Shown here piece by piece: positions 31,292 through 42,743 of a stretch of 64,000 nt of DNA. Both the position numbers and the translations under genes were made by a program. This DNA comes from Exophiala sp. HKRS030. Its lineage: Eukaryota; Ascomycota; Eurotiomycetes; Chaetothyriales; Herpotrichiellaceae. A model generated the notes under the pieces. That model did no database searches and had not been told where the DNA came from. It was given only the letters and a program-made list of their open reading frames with translations. The stretch is from assembly GCA_023897205.1 (NCBI GenBank), contig JAHWDD010000003.1, forward strand, positions 6,575,665 through 6,639,664. Reading direction: 5' to 3'. Numbering within the stretch: position 1 is the first letter of the stretch; every line of letters begins with the position of its first letter.

Positions 31292-31851
31292 CAAGAGAAT
31301 GTGAACAACAATTTGAGCCTCGACAAATCTTGTTCTCGTGGAGAAACTTCAATAATCTTAACAAATCAACCGATCCCCGAGGAGACCGCCTCAAGAAGCA
31401 CGATGTAGTCGCCCGAACAGCAACCAGTATCCTCTCAGACACTTTCAATGCATGTCTAGCCCTCCGATTCGACGTTTTCTTTTGGTGATTGGTCGTCCAT
31501 TGAAGTCTGCACGTTTCAGGGTTGACGACAACCTCCGAGTTCGGTCGACACCCGAGGAACCCAGCCACGGATCCCAGCAAATCAACTTTGACTCCATAGG
31601 ACTCGGCGTTAATCGAAGGTTGCGAGCTTGGGCAACTTGCCATTTATAGGGTCCGATGAACGAGAAACGGGCAAACATGATGTTCCTGCGTGACCCAAGT
31701 CGATACAGGGAAATCGAATGTTAGATTAGTCAGGGTTTCCCCAGGACGCAATACTCCTGCCAAATCGGAAAGAGAGGACAGTCTTCATATCGATATTATA
31801 TTAACGGGTTTCCTAGTCAGCCGACATTAACAATCGAAATAGATTGGCGCC
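31292..31851. promoter_or_regulatory. Promoter region of the mitochondrial carrier gene
   Basis: 560 bp, no gene. Contains a third CGG-N7-CCG site at 31541-31555. Confidence 0.5.
31541..31555 (+). promoter_or_regulatory. CGG-N7-CCG element, copy 3 (diverged)
   Basis: TCGGTCGACACCCGA shares TCGGTCG and CCGA with copies 1 and 2 and has the same seven-base spacer; about 300 bp before the carrier ATG. Confidence 0.45.
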
Positions 31852-32871
31852 ATGTCTTCCAAACCGTCCGGCACTATCGCAATGCTGGCTGGAGGTATTG
31901 CTGGGGCCTCGGAGACTGTTATCACCTATCCTGCAGAGTTCCTCAAAACACGGAGACAGCTTCCTGCCAGTAGCACCGGCAGACCTTCATCTTCGATTGC
32001 TATATTTCGTTCTGTGTTCAACTCGCAAGGTATTCGGGGTATCTATGCAGGATCTCCAGCACTGATTGCCTCCAACACGGCCAAGGGAGGGGTACGATTC
32101 TTCAGCTTCGAGAGCAGCAAGCAAGTCCTTGAGCGGACTATTGGGTCAAACAATGTCTTTGTCAACATCCTAGCAGGTTTGTCTGGGGGCATTGCCGAAT
32201 CAATCCTGGTCGTGACTCCAGCCGAAGTTCTAAAGACCCAGTCCATAGACATGGCTGCTGCTGGGTCCAGGACAACGAGCACGCTTACCGTGGCCAGACA
32301 AGTTATCAGGCTGCATGGGCCTCTGGGCTTGTGGAGAGGCATTACTCCCACTCTGTGCAAACAGGCAACAAACTCAGCAGTCAGGTTTGCCAGTTTTGGA
32401 GCGATAAAGGATTGGATTTCCACGACAAGTCTGGCCAAAAGGCTGAATAGCGCAGGCTTGACCTTACTTGCAGGCTCGCTGAGTGGTGCTGTAACGACGT
32501 ATGTTATTGTGCTATTGCTCAAATGGTCACTTGCTGATAAATTCTTTCAGTTACGCTTCAATGCCTTTCGACAACATCAAGACCAGAATGCAAAGTACAG
32601 GGAGCACACATCGGAGTATGTTGGCATGTGGAGTTTCCATGCTTCAACAAGAAGGAATCAAGGTGTTCTGGAGGGTAACGACCCCACGACTTGTCAGGTT
32701 GATGGTAAGCAATAGTCAAAGTCATGAAGTCATGAAGTATATACATTTTCTGACACTCTCCGACGTGTACCACAGCTTTCCAGTGGAATTACATTTGCAG
32801 TATTCGACCAAATTACCACCTTTTGTGCTTTATCGAATAATGGACAACGTGAGACCTCAAGTCTTCTGTGA
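31852..32871 (+). CDS. Mitochondrial carrier, tricarboxylate (citrate) transporter-like
   Basis: Three exons fit: 31852-32498, 32551-32704 and 32776-32871, giving 298 aa, the usual size. The three carrier signatures Px[DE]xx[KR] are PAEFLK (27-32), PAEVLK (~123-128) and PFDNIK (221-226), one per repeat, each after a transmembrane helix; the third appears only after splicing. The glycine-rich LAGGIAGASE and FFSFESSK segments fit the Ctp1 tricarboxylate group, which exchanges citrate for malate or other dicarboxylates across the inner membrane. A carrier inside island A may feed a pathway product into mitochondrial metabolism. Confidence 0.88.
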
Positions 32872-33401
32872 TCCCACTACTACATGTTATTCGATGCAAT
32901 ATCTGCCTTCCTATCGGATTTGGCTGGCCTATGAACAGAGTCGGTGAGAGCAACGATAGTTGATAGAGCTTGTATACTATGTATGTTAAGATACGTATTG
33001 AGAAGTGCAAGACCATCCATATGTTTCGGCGAATTTTCCCAATGACTTGCCATTAGTGTGTAGCAGTTGGAGTCCAGATCCTGAAATTCGGCATTCTGCC
33101 CAGTGTCACACGCGACGAAAATGATGACAAGGTGCTCGGTCGTTGTCCGAATTCTTGCCCCACGCCGCCGACCGGATTGCCGGCGACTTTCGGACAACCC
33201 ACACGAGGAATCCCCAGATACGACTCTCACTCTACAGATTCTCAATAGTCCCCAGTCAGTCGTGTCTCCGGACGCCAGATGTCATGGACGTGGAGAACTA
33301 GGGGGGAGGGGGTTCAGGAGAGTGCCTATAAAAGATGGAGTCTCTTTCAAGACTTTGTGAGACGCTTCCTGCCATCCAACGAGGCGAAATACACATCCGT
33401 C
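32872..33401. other. Promoter region of the Dal5-type MFS gene
   Basis: 530 bp with CGG-N7-CCG copy 2 at 33134-33151, a half-element TTCGGACAAC at 33189-33198, several further CGG/CCG triplets, and TATAAAAG at 33327-33334, 68 bp before the ATG. Confidence 0.55.
33134..33151 (+). promoter_or_regulatory. Shared CGG-N7-CCG element, copy 2
   Basis: GCTCGGTCGTTGTCCGAA, identical to 26611-26628; 251 bp before the MFS ATG. Confidence 0.6.
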
Positions 33402-35038
33402 ATGTCAAAAGACGAAGTCGAGCTGGCCACCCAGTTAGAGGCAGAATTCACCCTGCCGGGAGAGCTAAGTCATCTCTCCCTCGAAGACTATGCCGCTGCT
33501 GAGCGGATGTTCGTACGCAAGATCGACCTGCGATTGATGCCGATATTGTGTACCATCATTGTGTTGAAGTGAGTGAATCCAGCTTCTCCGTTTCTTCACC
33601 GTGCGCCGTGATCGGTATCTGACATACTGTTTTCATCTTCATAGCTACCTCGACCGCAATGCCCTGGCCAATGCCAGAGTACTCGGCATTGAAGCAGACC
33701 TCGACCTGAAGGGATCGGAATTCAACACCTGCATCTCGGTCTTTTTCGCCGGCTATCTGGCCATACAGGTACCGTCAAATCTGATTCTCACGAGGGTTCG
33801 ACCGAGTTTCTATCTGGTATGTCTTTAGGCTATGACATCTCGAATGTCCTGAATTTTGACGCTGATGCATTATCTAGCCGGCTTGCATGGCCGCCTGGGG
33901 AATCATATCGGGCTTGAGCGCCGTCACCCACGACTTCCGCGGATTGGTCGTTGTGCGCCTCTTTCTCGGAGTGGTGGAAGGCCCATACTTTCCTGGCTCG
34001 CTGTTCTTGTTGAGTTCGTGGTACACCCGCAAGGAGCTGGCGCTGCGGACGTCCGTCCTCTACACCGGTTCTCTCCTGGCCGGCGGTCTTGGCGGCCTCG
34101 TCGGCGCGGGAATTCAGTCTGGCCTGGACGGCGCCCTGGGAATTACTGCATGGAGATGGTTGTTCATAATTGAAGCCTCCATCACCGTCTTCGTCGCCTT
34201 AGCTGCGATGCTCATCCTGCCAGACTTTCCGCACAACACGAAATTCTTGAGCCCTCAGGAGCGAGCCATCGCGATCCGACGCTTGCAAGATATGAACGGG
34301 ACACGCGACACCGAGAGAGGAAGTATGCTACTGGGGGTGCGTCTGGCGGTGTCCGACTACAAGGTCTGGCTGCTTGCTCTGATCATCATCACCAAGACAA
34401 GTGCCGGAGCAGTGACCTCCTTCATTCCCACCCTCGTCAAGAACTTTGGCTACGGCAAGATCGAGACGCTCCTGCTCGTTGCGCCGCCGTACATCTTTGC
34501 TGCGGTCATGGCGCTGGCCGTCTCCTACTCCAGCGATCGTTTCTCCGAGCGGTCCATGCACATCGTCGCGCCCATCTCGCTCGCCATGGCCGGGTTCATC
34601 ATCGCGACGGCCAGCATGGCCCTCGCCGCGCGATATTTGAGTCTGTTTCTCATGCTCGGAGGTGTCTATGGCAGCTACAATGTCGCCCTGGCCTGGATAT
34701 CTTCCACCTTGCCGCGGCCCGTGGAGAAGCGCAGCGCCGCCATCGCTCTCATCAACACCTTCGGGAACATCGCCCAGATCTACAGTCCTTACATGTACTT
34801 GCAGGAGATGGGTCCTCGGTACCTGGCCGCCATGGTCGCGAACGCTTGCTTCTGCATCGCGTGTTTCTTGGCAACTTTGGTTTTACGATGGGCGCTGGTC
34901 AAGGAGAACGCGAAGCTGGAGAATGCCGCAGCCGACATCGCCCTCGGTGCCAATGATAAAACTGAAAATGTCGAACGTGACGGAGAGTACGAGCTGGGCT
35001 TCGCCGCCACGGAGCAACGCTTCAGATATGTCTTGTAG
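33402..35038 (+). CDS. MFS transporter, anion:cation symporter (Dal5/Tna1-like)
   Basis: Three exons fit: 33402-33568, 33645-33816 and 33878-35038, giving 499 aa with 12 predicted helices. The segment NYLDRNALANARVLGIEADL after helix 1 and the GYLAIQVPSNLILTRVRPS block are diagnostic for the allantoate/nicotinate/pantothenate permease family; GVVEGPYFPGSLFLLSSWYTRKE follows. Substrates of this group are small organic anions, so an aromatic or lactone-derived acid is plausible. The TATA-like box at 33327 puts transcription start close to the chosen ATG. Confidence 0.9.
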
Positions 35039-35934
35039 AAAGCTAGTAAATGAAGAATTGGATAGAAGGGGGCCAGACACGTATGTCAATCCGGCCGGCT
35101 TCTTGCCTCGTTTTACTGGTGACGTTCTCGCAGCTGTCAACGAGAATGTTCTCGAGGACCGGCCTGCCCGAACGTGAAGAGATAATTCTCATTGATTGCC
35201 TGATTCTAGGTCTGGCCACGAGATGGTTCGTATCCTTGAGATGGTTTGATGTATGCAGGATGCTGGTGCTAGACAGCGTTTAGCCGAAAAAAGACAAGAT
35301 TCTTCTCCCTGATTCCATCTCCAGCATCAATTACTCCCCATGGTGAGAGGTTGTTGATAGAAAGAAATGAAAGATGCTCAATTGATTTGGCAAAGTCGCT
35401 CTTCGGAAAAATGGACTGTGGGTTCTTTTCCCCGGCCACTATCAGGCCTTGACTAGCAGATGACCTTGCCCTCTCCACATCATTCTGTCCCATTCTCTTG
35501 GGTTGCCAATCATACCACGGCAAAAGTTCAACCGGGTTCAATTCTACCATTTAGCCATTTAGCCTCATCGGCCCATGTCAACATTGACAGTGGCACAAGC
35601 CTCCGCATTAAGCTAAACTCCATGATTTCTTCTTCTCCCAAATTTGCAGGTTTGATCGCAAAAGTCGTGGGGAGAAGTCATTCGTAGTGCATGGCCTGCC
35701 ACGCGAGATCTTGACAAGGGACAACGCGGGTCTCCAGAATTCGGGCATTGAGCGGGTCACCATCCCATATGGAGGTCGGGTTGAAATAATACTGATCCCC
35801 CTTGGGATACGTATATATACATGTCGATGATCTCCAGTGTCCTAGGACGTCACAATCTTTTCATATTTGCACTTCTTCAAACAAAACCCACCGACTCCAT
35901 CCATTGATCTCCTTTCACTCAACGTCCGAGCACA
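35039..35934. other. Intergenic region before the second sugar transporter
   Basis: 896 bp, no gene seen. TATATATA at 35812-35819 lies ~115 bp before the ATG. Confidence 0.6.
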
Positions 35935-37666
35935 ATGGGTTTCGAACCATGGCGTGCCCTTCCTGGCAAGGGGGTCTTGCTCTTGCTCAATCTCCTCAGC
36001 GCTGTCGCCCTGATCTATGAAGGGTACAACCAGGGTGTCTACGGCAGTGTCTCCGGCACCCCTGGTTTCATCGCCATGTCCGATATTGGTCACGGCGATA
36101 CCGTCACCCAAACCACAAAGCAGGGCGGCCTCGCTGCGGCGTATTACTTCGGAGCGATGTTTGGTGCCTTTATTGGTGGATGGCTTGGTGACAAGCTCGG
36201 AAGAAAGAAGGCGGCTTTCCTCGGAGCCCTCCTCTCTCTTTTGGGTTCTGCCCTGCAATGTGGTTCGATCAATGCCAACATGTTCATCTGCGCCCGAGTC
36301 ATCTCCGGTCTTGGGATAGGCTTCATCAACAACATCATTCTCTCATGGGTGTCGGAATTGACCCAGGCTCACGACCGTGGATCGACCTTCTCTCTGGTCT
36401 TTGTCTCCAACTTTCTCGGTATTTTCCTCGCCAACTGGATCAACTTTGGCATTCGCAACGACAACATCGCGTTCAGATGGCGCTTTCCACTGGGATTCAT
36501 GTGCATTCCCATGTTGATAGTCACTGTGGCTATCCCCTTTGTTCCAGGTGAGTCGCCAATGTTTTGACTGTGATGGCGACGAAATCTAACAGGTTTGTGT
36601 TGCAGAATCTCCCAGGTGGCTCATGGCACAGCGTCGAACCAAGGAAGCGATTGACATCCTCTGCAAAATCCGTGGTGACAAGGACGCATCTGATCCGGAC
36701 ATTGTGAGAGAGGTGGAATTGATCAACGCCGTAGTCGAGGCATCCTACCACAAACGAAACAATTATGTCAATATTGCCCTTGGGGGTCGCTATTCGGGAA
36801 AGCTTCACCTTGGCCGTCGCGCCGTCCTCGGATTCGCTCTCCAGCAGATCCAGCAGTGGACCGGTATCCTGGTCATGGTCTCCTGGGCCACCAAGCTGTT
36901 TGAACTCGCCAGTTTCGACTCCTACAAGGCGTCTTGGATGTCTGGCCTTCTCAACACCTTTGGCGTCATCGGCACGGCCGCGGCAGCACTCGTCATCGAC
37001 CGCATTGGCCGCAGAATGTGTCTCCAGATTTCCTTCTTGATTCAGGGTGTGTCGTTGTTCCTGGTGGCGGCACTCATCAAAACATCCCAGGATCGAGTCA
37101 CCTCCGACCCCTCTGAATCTCAGGCTCTGGGGACCGCGGCGTCTTCCTTCACCTTCACCTTTGTCTTCTTCTTCACCATGTTCAACATTGTTCCGTGCTG
37201 GATCTACGGCACCGAGATCTGGCCCCAGGAAGTCCGAGCAAAGGGCTACTCCTTCACCATTCTAGGGTGGGCCATCGGCTGTGGCGTGACGACGTTTGTC
37301 ATCCCCATCATGCTGGGCAACATCGGGTGGTGGTCTTTCATCTTCTTCGGATGCATGAACATTGTCGTCATGCCCATCATCCACCTCTTCTACCCCGAGA
37401 CTGCAGGTCGCTCTCTCGAAGAAGTCGACCTTCTCTTCACCAGTGACTCCCCACTGGTCAGCAAGAACATGGCCGAGTATAATCGCCGTGTTGCCGAGGC
37501 TGGCGGTAACATTGCCGTCGCAGCCAGAAAGCTCCTTGACGAAGTTGACGGCGAGGACAATTTGGATCCGACGCGCGTTGCTCATAGCAATCTTGAACAC
37601 GGTCGTGTCAAGACTGACACCGAAAAGGATCATGTCGAGTCATCGACCGACAAATCATCACTCTAG
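35935..37666 (+). CDS. MFS sugar transporter (fungal hexose-porter type)
   Basis: Two exons: 35935-36547 and 36606-37666 (58-nt intron), giving 557 aa. Signatures: IYEGYNQGVYGSVSGTPGF in helix 1, GWLGDKLGRKKA, ARVISGLGIGFINNI, ESPRWLMAQ directly after the intron, QQIQQWTGILVM in helix 7, DRIGRRM, IYGTEIWPQEVRAKG and YPETAGRSLEEVDLLF. The QQIQQWTGI motif in place of QQxxGxN suggests an unusual sugar or a derivative. The C-terminal ~80 residues are a charged cytoplasmic tail. The next gene is an AnmK-type amino-sugar kinase on the same strand. Confidence 0.93.
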
Positions 37667-38712
37667 ACGCAAGGGGAATGCTTGAAAGGGGAGGTCTACT
37701 CATGTGGATAGGAGGAAAAGGGTTGTGGACGGCTAGAGGCTATCGCGGACAATGTTGTCTCGAGTAGATAGTGTATGTTATATAATCAATACCTGATTGA
37801 AAAAGTCATTCGAGCTTCTACAAGTCCATAAGCCCTTTCAAAGCATTCTGTGATTTCTCGTGCGACGCCTGTTAATAGTCACAAGTCTTTTCAGCAAAAA
37901 TTCGAAGCTATGTTTTTCCTACACGCGGTTGTGGTTTGAAATTATTCTCGCGCCCTCTCAGTATGGCTCAGGTCGAAGCTACACGGCTTATGTGCTCGAC
38001 GGCAAATTCACTGAAGCGAGCAAAGAAACAAGACAGAATCGTCCCGGCATCGCATTTCACTGCGCAAACAAGAATGCTTCCTCCTCTTCCCCCCTCCCTT
38101 CTGCCCATCCCTTGCCCAGAAAAATAACAACGTATTCACTTCATTACCTCTCTCCTCTATCGAGAAAAAAAATAAGATACTAAAAACCGATTCCTTCTAA
38201 AGTGGGGATTTGTTCTTTTTTCTTTGCTTCGGGCTTCCCGTGATAAAATACTTGGGAACCATTGCGCCCTCTTCCGTACGTAGCTACATCATCAATATCA
38301 TTGACGATATCAGAAAATCCACTGATGGTCTTCTGACATAACCTCCTACGGAGTAGCCCCCGGAAAGAGTCCCCTGGGGAAAAACGCAAGAAAAAGTTCT
38401 CGGACTTGTCATCTTGGGTGGCAAACCCACCCATTTTGCCATTTAGCCGAATCTCACTTTTGGAGCGCCGCACGCACCCACCACGCCAGTTCGAACCAAA
38501 CCTCCGCAGGTAAGGGGAAGGGGAGCACTGATAGTCAGTCTGGATCGAAACAACACTCTAGTCTGGTCGCAATCCCTGTCCACCATTGGCAAGGGTACGA
38601 CAATTCGATCGGCTTTCCGCGAGGGTCTTTGTTTTATTAAGTATTCACGTTCCAGCACCTACAGTTTTTTGGATCTGGATGTCGACACCCTAACAACACA
38701 CAGACAAAAGTC
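37667..38712. other. Intergenic region before the AnmK-like gene
   Basis: 1.05 kb, no supported gene; contains TACGGAGTA at 38347-38355. Confidence 0.6.
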
Positions 38713-40104
38713 ATGTCACAATCTTCACCGAATGGCCTTACCAATGGCCTCACTAATGGCCACACCAACGGCATCAGCAAGGGCCTCGCTAACGGTCGCC
38801 ATGAGAAAGGACTTGATTTGACGGTGCTCGGACTGAATTCCGGGACTTCAATGGACGGTATCGATTGCGCATTATGCCGGTTCAGACAAGAATCACCGGA
38901 GTCGCCGATGCACTTTGAGCTTCTCGCGTACGACGAAGTGCCGCTCGAGCCCAAGATCAAAAAGCGGGTGATGGAAATGATCTTGCACAACAGAACCACT
39001 CCCGAAGAGCTCTCCGAGGTTAATGTCTTGCTGGGTGAGACATTCGCTGCTGCGGTGAAAGAGTTTTCTGAAAAGCAGGGTGTTCCTCTTGAGAACATTG
39101 ATGCTCTTGGATCGCACGGCCAGACAATTTGGTTGCTCAGCATGCCGGAGCCAGGTCAAATTAAATCCGCCCTGACCATGGCTGAGGGGTCATTCCTCGC
39201 CTCGAGAACAGGAATCACGTCGGTCACCGATTTCCGGGTCTCAGACCAAGCGGCCGGTCGACAGGGAGCGCCCTTGATCGCATTTTTTGACTCGCTTGTC
39301 CTTCACCACCCTACCAGACTCAGAGCTTGTCAAAATATCGGCGGCATAGCGAATGTCTGCTTCATTCCTCCGGACAAAGACGGCAAGTTAAACCCAGAAT
39401 TTTTCGATTTCGACACTGGCCCCGGGAACGTCTTCATCGATGCGGCAGTACGGTATTTCACCAACGGAGAACGCGAGTATGACAAGAACGGCGCCATGGG
39501 TGCTACAGGGACGGTGGACCAGGAGATGGTGGACGAGTTCCTGCAGACGTTCCCATACTTTAGCCTCGAACCACCAAAGACGACAGGACGGGAGGTGTTC
39601 AGGGACACAATTGCTCACGACCTCATCAAAAAAGGTCAGGCCAAAGGCTTGTCACCCAACGATATCGTCGCGACGATAACTCGAATCACAGCCCAAGCCA
39701 TCGTCGACCATTATCACAGGTACATGCCTCAGGGGTACGGTCCTCTGACAGAAATCTTCATGTGCGGCGGAGGTGCGAAGAACCCAAACATCACGAATTA
39801 CATGCAAAAGTCCTTTCCCGAAACCAAAATCGTGATGCTCGACGAGGCCGGCATCCCAGCGGACGCGAAGGAGGCCATCACCTTCGCGTGGCAAGGGATG
39901 GAGGCGATCGTGGGACGGAGTATCCAGGTACCGAGCAGGGTCGAGACGCAGAGACAGTTTGTGCTGGGAAAAGTGAGTCCTGGCACGAATTATCGGAAAG
40001 TGATGAAGCACGGAATGGATTTTGGCGCGGGCAGAAATCATCTGGAACCTGTCAAGGACTTGGTGAATTATGTGAACGGCAAAGTCTTTGATAACAAGTG
40101 GTGA
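38713..40104 (+). CDS. Anhydro-N-acetylmuramic acid kinase (AnmK) family protein
   Basis: Intron-free ORF of 463 aa. In bacteria AnmK hydrolyses and phosphorylates 1,6-anhydro-MurNAc during peptidoglycan recycling. Motifs of the ASKHA-fold family are intact: [12 protein letters not shown] (40-51), GSHGQT (~134), [15 protein letters not shown] with the catalytic Asp region, QNIGGIANV (~208), FDTGPGN (~233) and the ATP-site CGGGAKN (~350). A fungal extension of ~34 residues built from [14 protein letters not shown] repeats precedes the catalytic domain. Fungi have no peptidoglycan, so the substrate may come from environmental bacteria or be another anhydro-sugar. Proximity to a sugar transporter fits uptake and phosphorylation. 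Confidence 0.92.
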   Translation: MSQSSPNGLTNGLTNGHTNGISKGLANGRHEKGLDLTVLGLNSGTSMDGIDCALCRFRQESPESPMHFELLAYDEVPLEPKIKKRVMEMILHNRTTPEELSEVNVLLGETFAAAVKEFSEKQGVPLENIDALGSHGQTIWLLSMPEPGQIKSALTMAEGSFLASRTGITSVTDFRVSDQAAGRQGAPLIAFFDSLVLHHPTRLRACQNIGGIANVCFIPPDKDGKLNPEFFDFDTGPGNVFIDAAVRYFTNGEREYDKNGAMGATGTVDQEMVDEFLQTFPYFSLEPPKTTGREVFRDTIAHDLIKKGQAKGLSPNDIVATITRITAQAIVDHYHRYMPQGYGPLTEIFMCGGGAKNPNITNYMQKSFPETKIVMLDEAGIPADAKEAITFAWQGMEAIVGRSIQVPSRVETQRQFVLGKVSPGTNYRKVMKHGMDFGAGRNHLEPVKDLVNYVNGKVFDNKW

Positions 40105-40557
40105 GCAGGTTTTATTTTTGGTGTAGTTAGGAGCTCATAGAGGAGAGAGGGATGTCTTTACGTCTAGAGGAGGACCATTCTCGAGCGTATTAACTTCGAT
40201 ACCGCATGTATACTGTTCTTGCTAAAGAAATAAATTGATGGCCGGTGCAATCTAGAATTCAAAGATGTAGGAGGAACAAATCCACAGAAATACCTGGGGT
40301 TAGCACGTGACGCTCAAGGGCACGTGACAGGCGATATAATCACGTTCGCGACTTGAGCGGCAACTGTGCCGAGTCTGGACAGTCGCCTTGCAGACGACAC
40401 GACACGACCTCCAGACCACGTCCATTTCTCCTTCGCTTCAGTACAATATCCGCAGAGTGTAATACACCCTGGCTTCTATCCTGTTGTAGCTCAGTTCTCT
40501 TCGATCCTGCAGCATGTGAAGTCAAGCGATCCCACAGATCTGCATTGACGTCGATTC
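40105..40557. promoter_or_regulatory. Promoter region of the second Zn2Cys6 gene, with two CACGTGAC boxes
   Basis: CACGTG cores at 40304-40309 and 40321-40326, both followed by AC, 17 bp apart centre to centre; the rest is unremarkable. Confidence 0.5.
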
Positions 40558-42626
40558 ATGCCGTCTTCCGAACACCGAGCGAGCAGGGCGAGGCGGATCA
40601 CACGAGCGTGTGATTACTGCCACAAACGCAACATTCGATGCGTCAACCCTGATGGCTTGCAGTGCCAAAGGTGCATTGAGTTCGGCCAGCCATGTACTTA
40701 CGACCGAGCAATCAAAAAAAGGGGCGCGAAGCCCAGGTCTGGAGCTGGAGCGGACTCACCTATCCCACCGCCCCGGAACCTCGGCTCCGCAAACGGTATG
40801 TTTTGACAGAAATGATTGGCAATGCTGCCTTTGTCGGGGTTTCGAGAAGTTTGCAACTATCTACGACGCTGCCTTACGGTATTCCCTGGACTATGGTACT
40901 CGATTGCTGACAGCTCCCAGCGCATCCAAAATCGGCTTCCCAGCCATGGAAGGCTCCCACCCTAGCCAGTCAGGCTGTCGTCATGAGTCTTGTCGAGGTT
41001 TACTTTGAAATAGTATATCCGATCTTCCCTCTCTTTCACCGGCCGACATATATCCGAAGGGTATGTCTCACTGTGGCAGGGTGTTCTTGCTGATGACTGC
41101 TTGTGTTATTGCACATCGCTGACAGTATTTTGCAGATATCGAGAGGCGACTATACTACAGACAAGGACTTGTTCCCTGTGACTATGGCAGTCTGCGCACT
41201 CGTCTCTGCTCGGGTCCGCGATCAAGCAATCTTTAATCCTGCTTGGGATATTCAAGAATTATCCGAAACGCCGTCAGAGACATTCTATGACGCTGCGATC
41301 CGCTATAGTGCCGGTTGTGAAGATTCCGTAGAAGCTCATCCATTCAATACGCTGCGATGCTTTGCTTTACTTGCCCTCACGGCCATTCAGTATGGCAAAA
41401 TCCGTGAAATGCAACTTTTTCTAGGCAAATACCACACTTTCGCTGCCATGGATGGTTTTCACAATGAATCCAATTGGCCCAAAGACATTGGTATTATTGA
41501 GACGGAGGAGAGACGACGCCTGGTGAGACTTATGATCTAGCGTGTGACACTGTGGCTAACCGATCCGTAGTTCTGGTCGATGTACACCTTGGAAGTCTAT
41601 TCATCCATCATCTGGAATGGTGTCACACGGTGCCGGGAACAACAAGTCAATGTTGCATACACTACGGAGCTGGACGACGAGCTCTTCAATGACCTCGGCT
41701 ACAATCAACCAGCGTCGTCTCCTGTTGACATTGGACCAAGCCCAGGTGGTAGATGGGGTGAGGTGAAAAGTAGTAGTTGGCTTTGTGGCTGGAACTTCAC
41801 GACCGATTTGTATCGGGTTCTGGAGCACGTGATTACCAACTTTCGTGACCAGAAGCGGCACAAGAGGACGTTTCTCAGCGATATGTTTGGTGACAAGACC
41901 GCCCCTTCCCCTACTTCTGTCCGGGACTCCATCATGACCTTATACGGTAATCTTCCGGGTTGCTTCAAGGAATTTCCAGAAGTGACATGCAATCCTTCCA
42001 GGTAAGATTCTTTCTGATGAGGAGCGTGGACAACCAATAATCTTTGTAGTGATCGATATGGATTTCAGGCCGCCAACATCACTGCCACAGTCCAGCTGCT
42101 TCGAATGATGTTGTTTGCGTCGGGTGGAGGTACTATCGAGGAACGCTGCAAAATAGCAAGCGAAGTCGTGGATGCATTCATGTGTATTCCGGTATCTTAT
42201 CTAAGAGCAATCAGTTCACCACTTCTTCACCACCTTGCTGGAATTGGCGCCATCCTGGGCAGTGTTCTTGAGGAGCCTCTCAGCGATATGGCGTATCAGC
42301 AGGTCAGAGTTGTCTTACTGTCGCTCGCACAATTGTTGGAGAATCTCGATCATGGTATCCATTCAGCAATCAACGCTCAGCGCCTGCGGGACTTGGTGGC
42401 GCAAATCGACGACTACTGGAATCAGCTGCGTATTTTCGCTACGGGCGAGCCAAGTCCTCGGCCTAACTCCGCGAGTCCGAGTTATCACGATCTGCGGCAT
42501 CCTGACGCACGGAGAACCATACCTTCTCAGTTGACCACCAGTATATTCGAAGACTGGCCGTGGAGTCTGGACCTCGTGCAAGGCACAGAGAGCTGGTCTC
42601 CCACGAATATAGTTTTAGATGTGTGA
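40558..42626 (+). CDS. Zn2Cys6 transcription factor with fungal-specific TF domain
   Basis: Five exons fit: 40558-40795, 40921-41060, 41136-41522, 41571-42001 and 42050-42626, giving 590 aa. The zinc cluster uses Cys18, 21, 28, 36, 39 and 46 (C-x2-C-x6-C-x7-C-x2-C-x6-C), followed by TYDRAIKKRGAKPRS, a linker typical of one large fungal regulator group. After the first intron SQPWKAPTLASQAVV leads into the fungal-trans region (VEVYFEIVYPIFPLFHRPTY, SRGDYTTD). The unspliced reading frames around 40796-41135 are misleading. It lies tail to tail with the FAD monooxygenase gene (117 bp), so it could control island B or the AnmK gene. Confidence 0.87.
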
Positions 42627-42743
42627 GATCGAGCGAAGATCGTGCCAATACCCGTGACTGATACACTGGTGGACTCTCAACAGGGATCTGTGAGAAACCA
42701 AATGAGTACATGGGGGCCTGACCGTGCGGAACAGCATCTCGAT

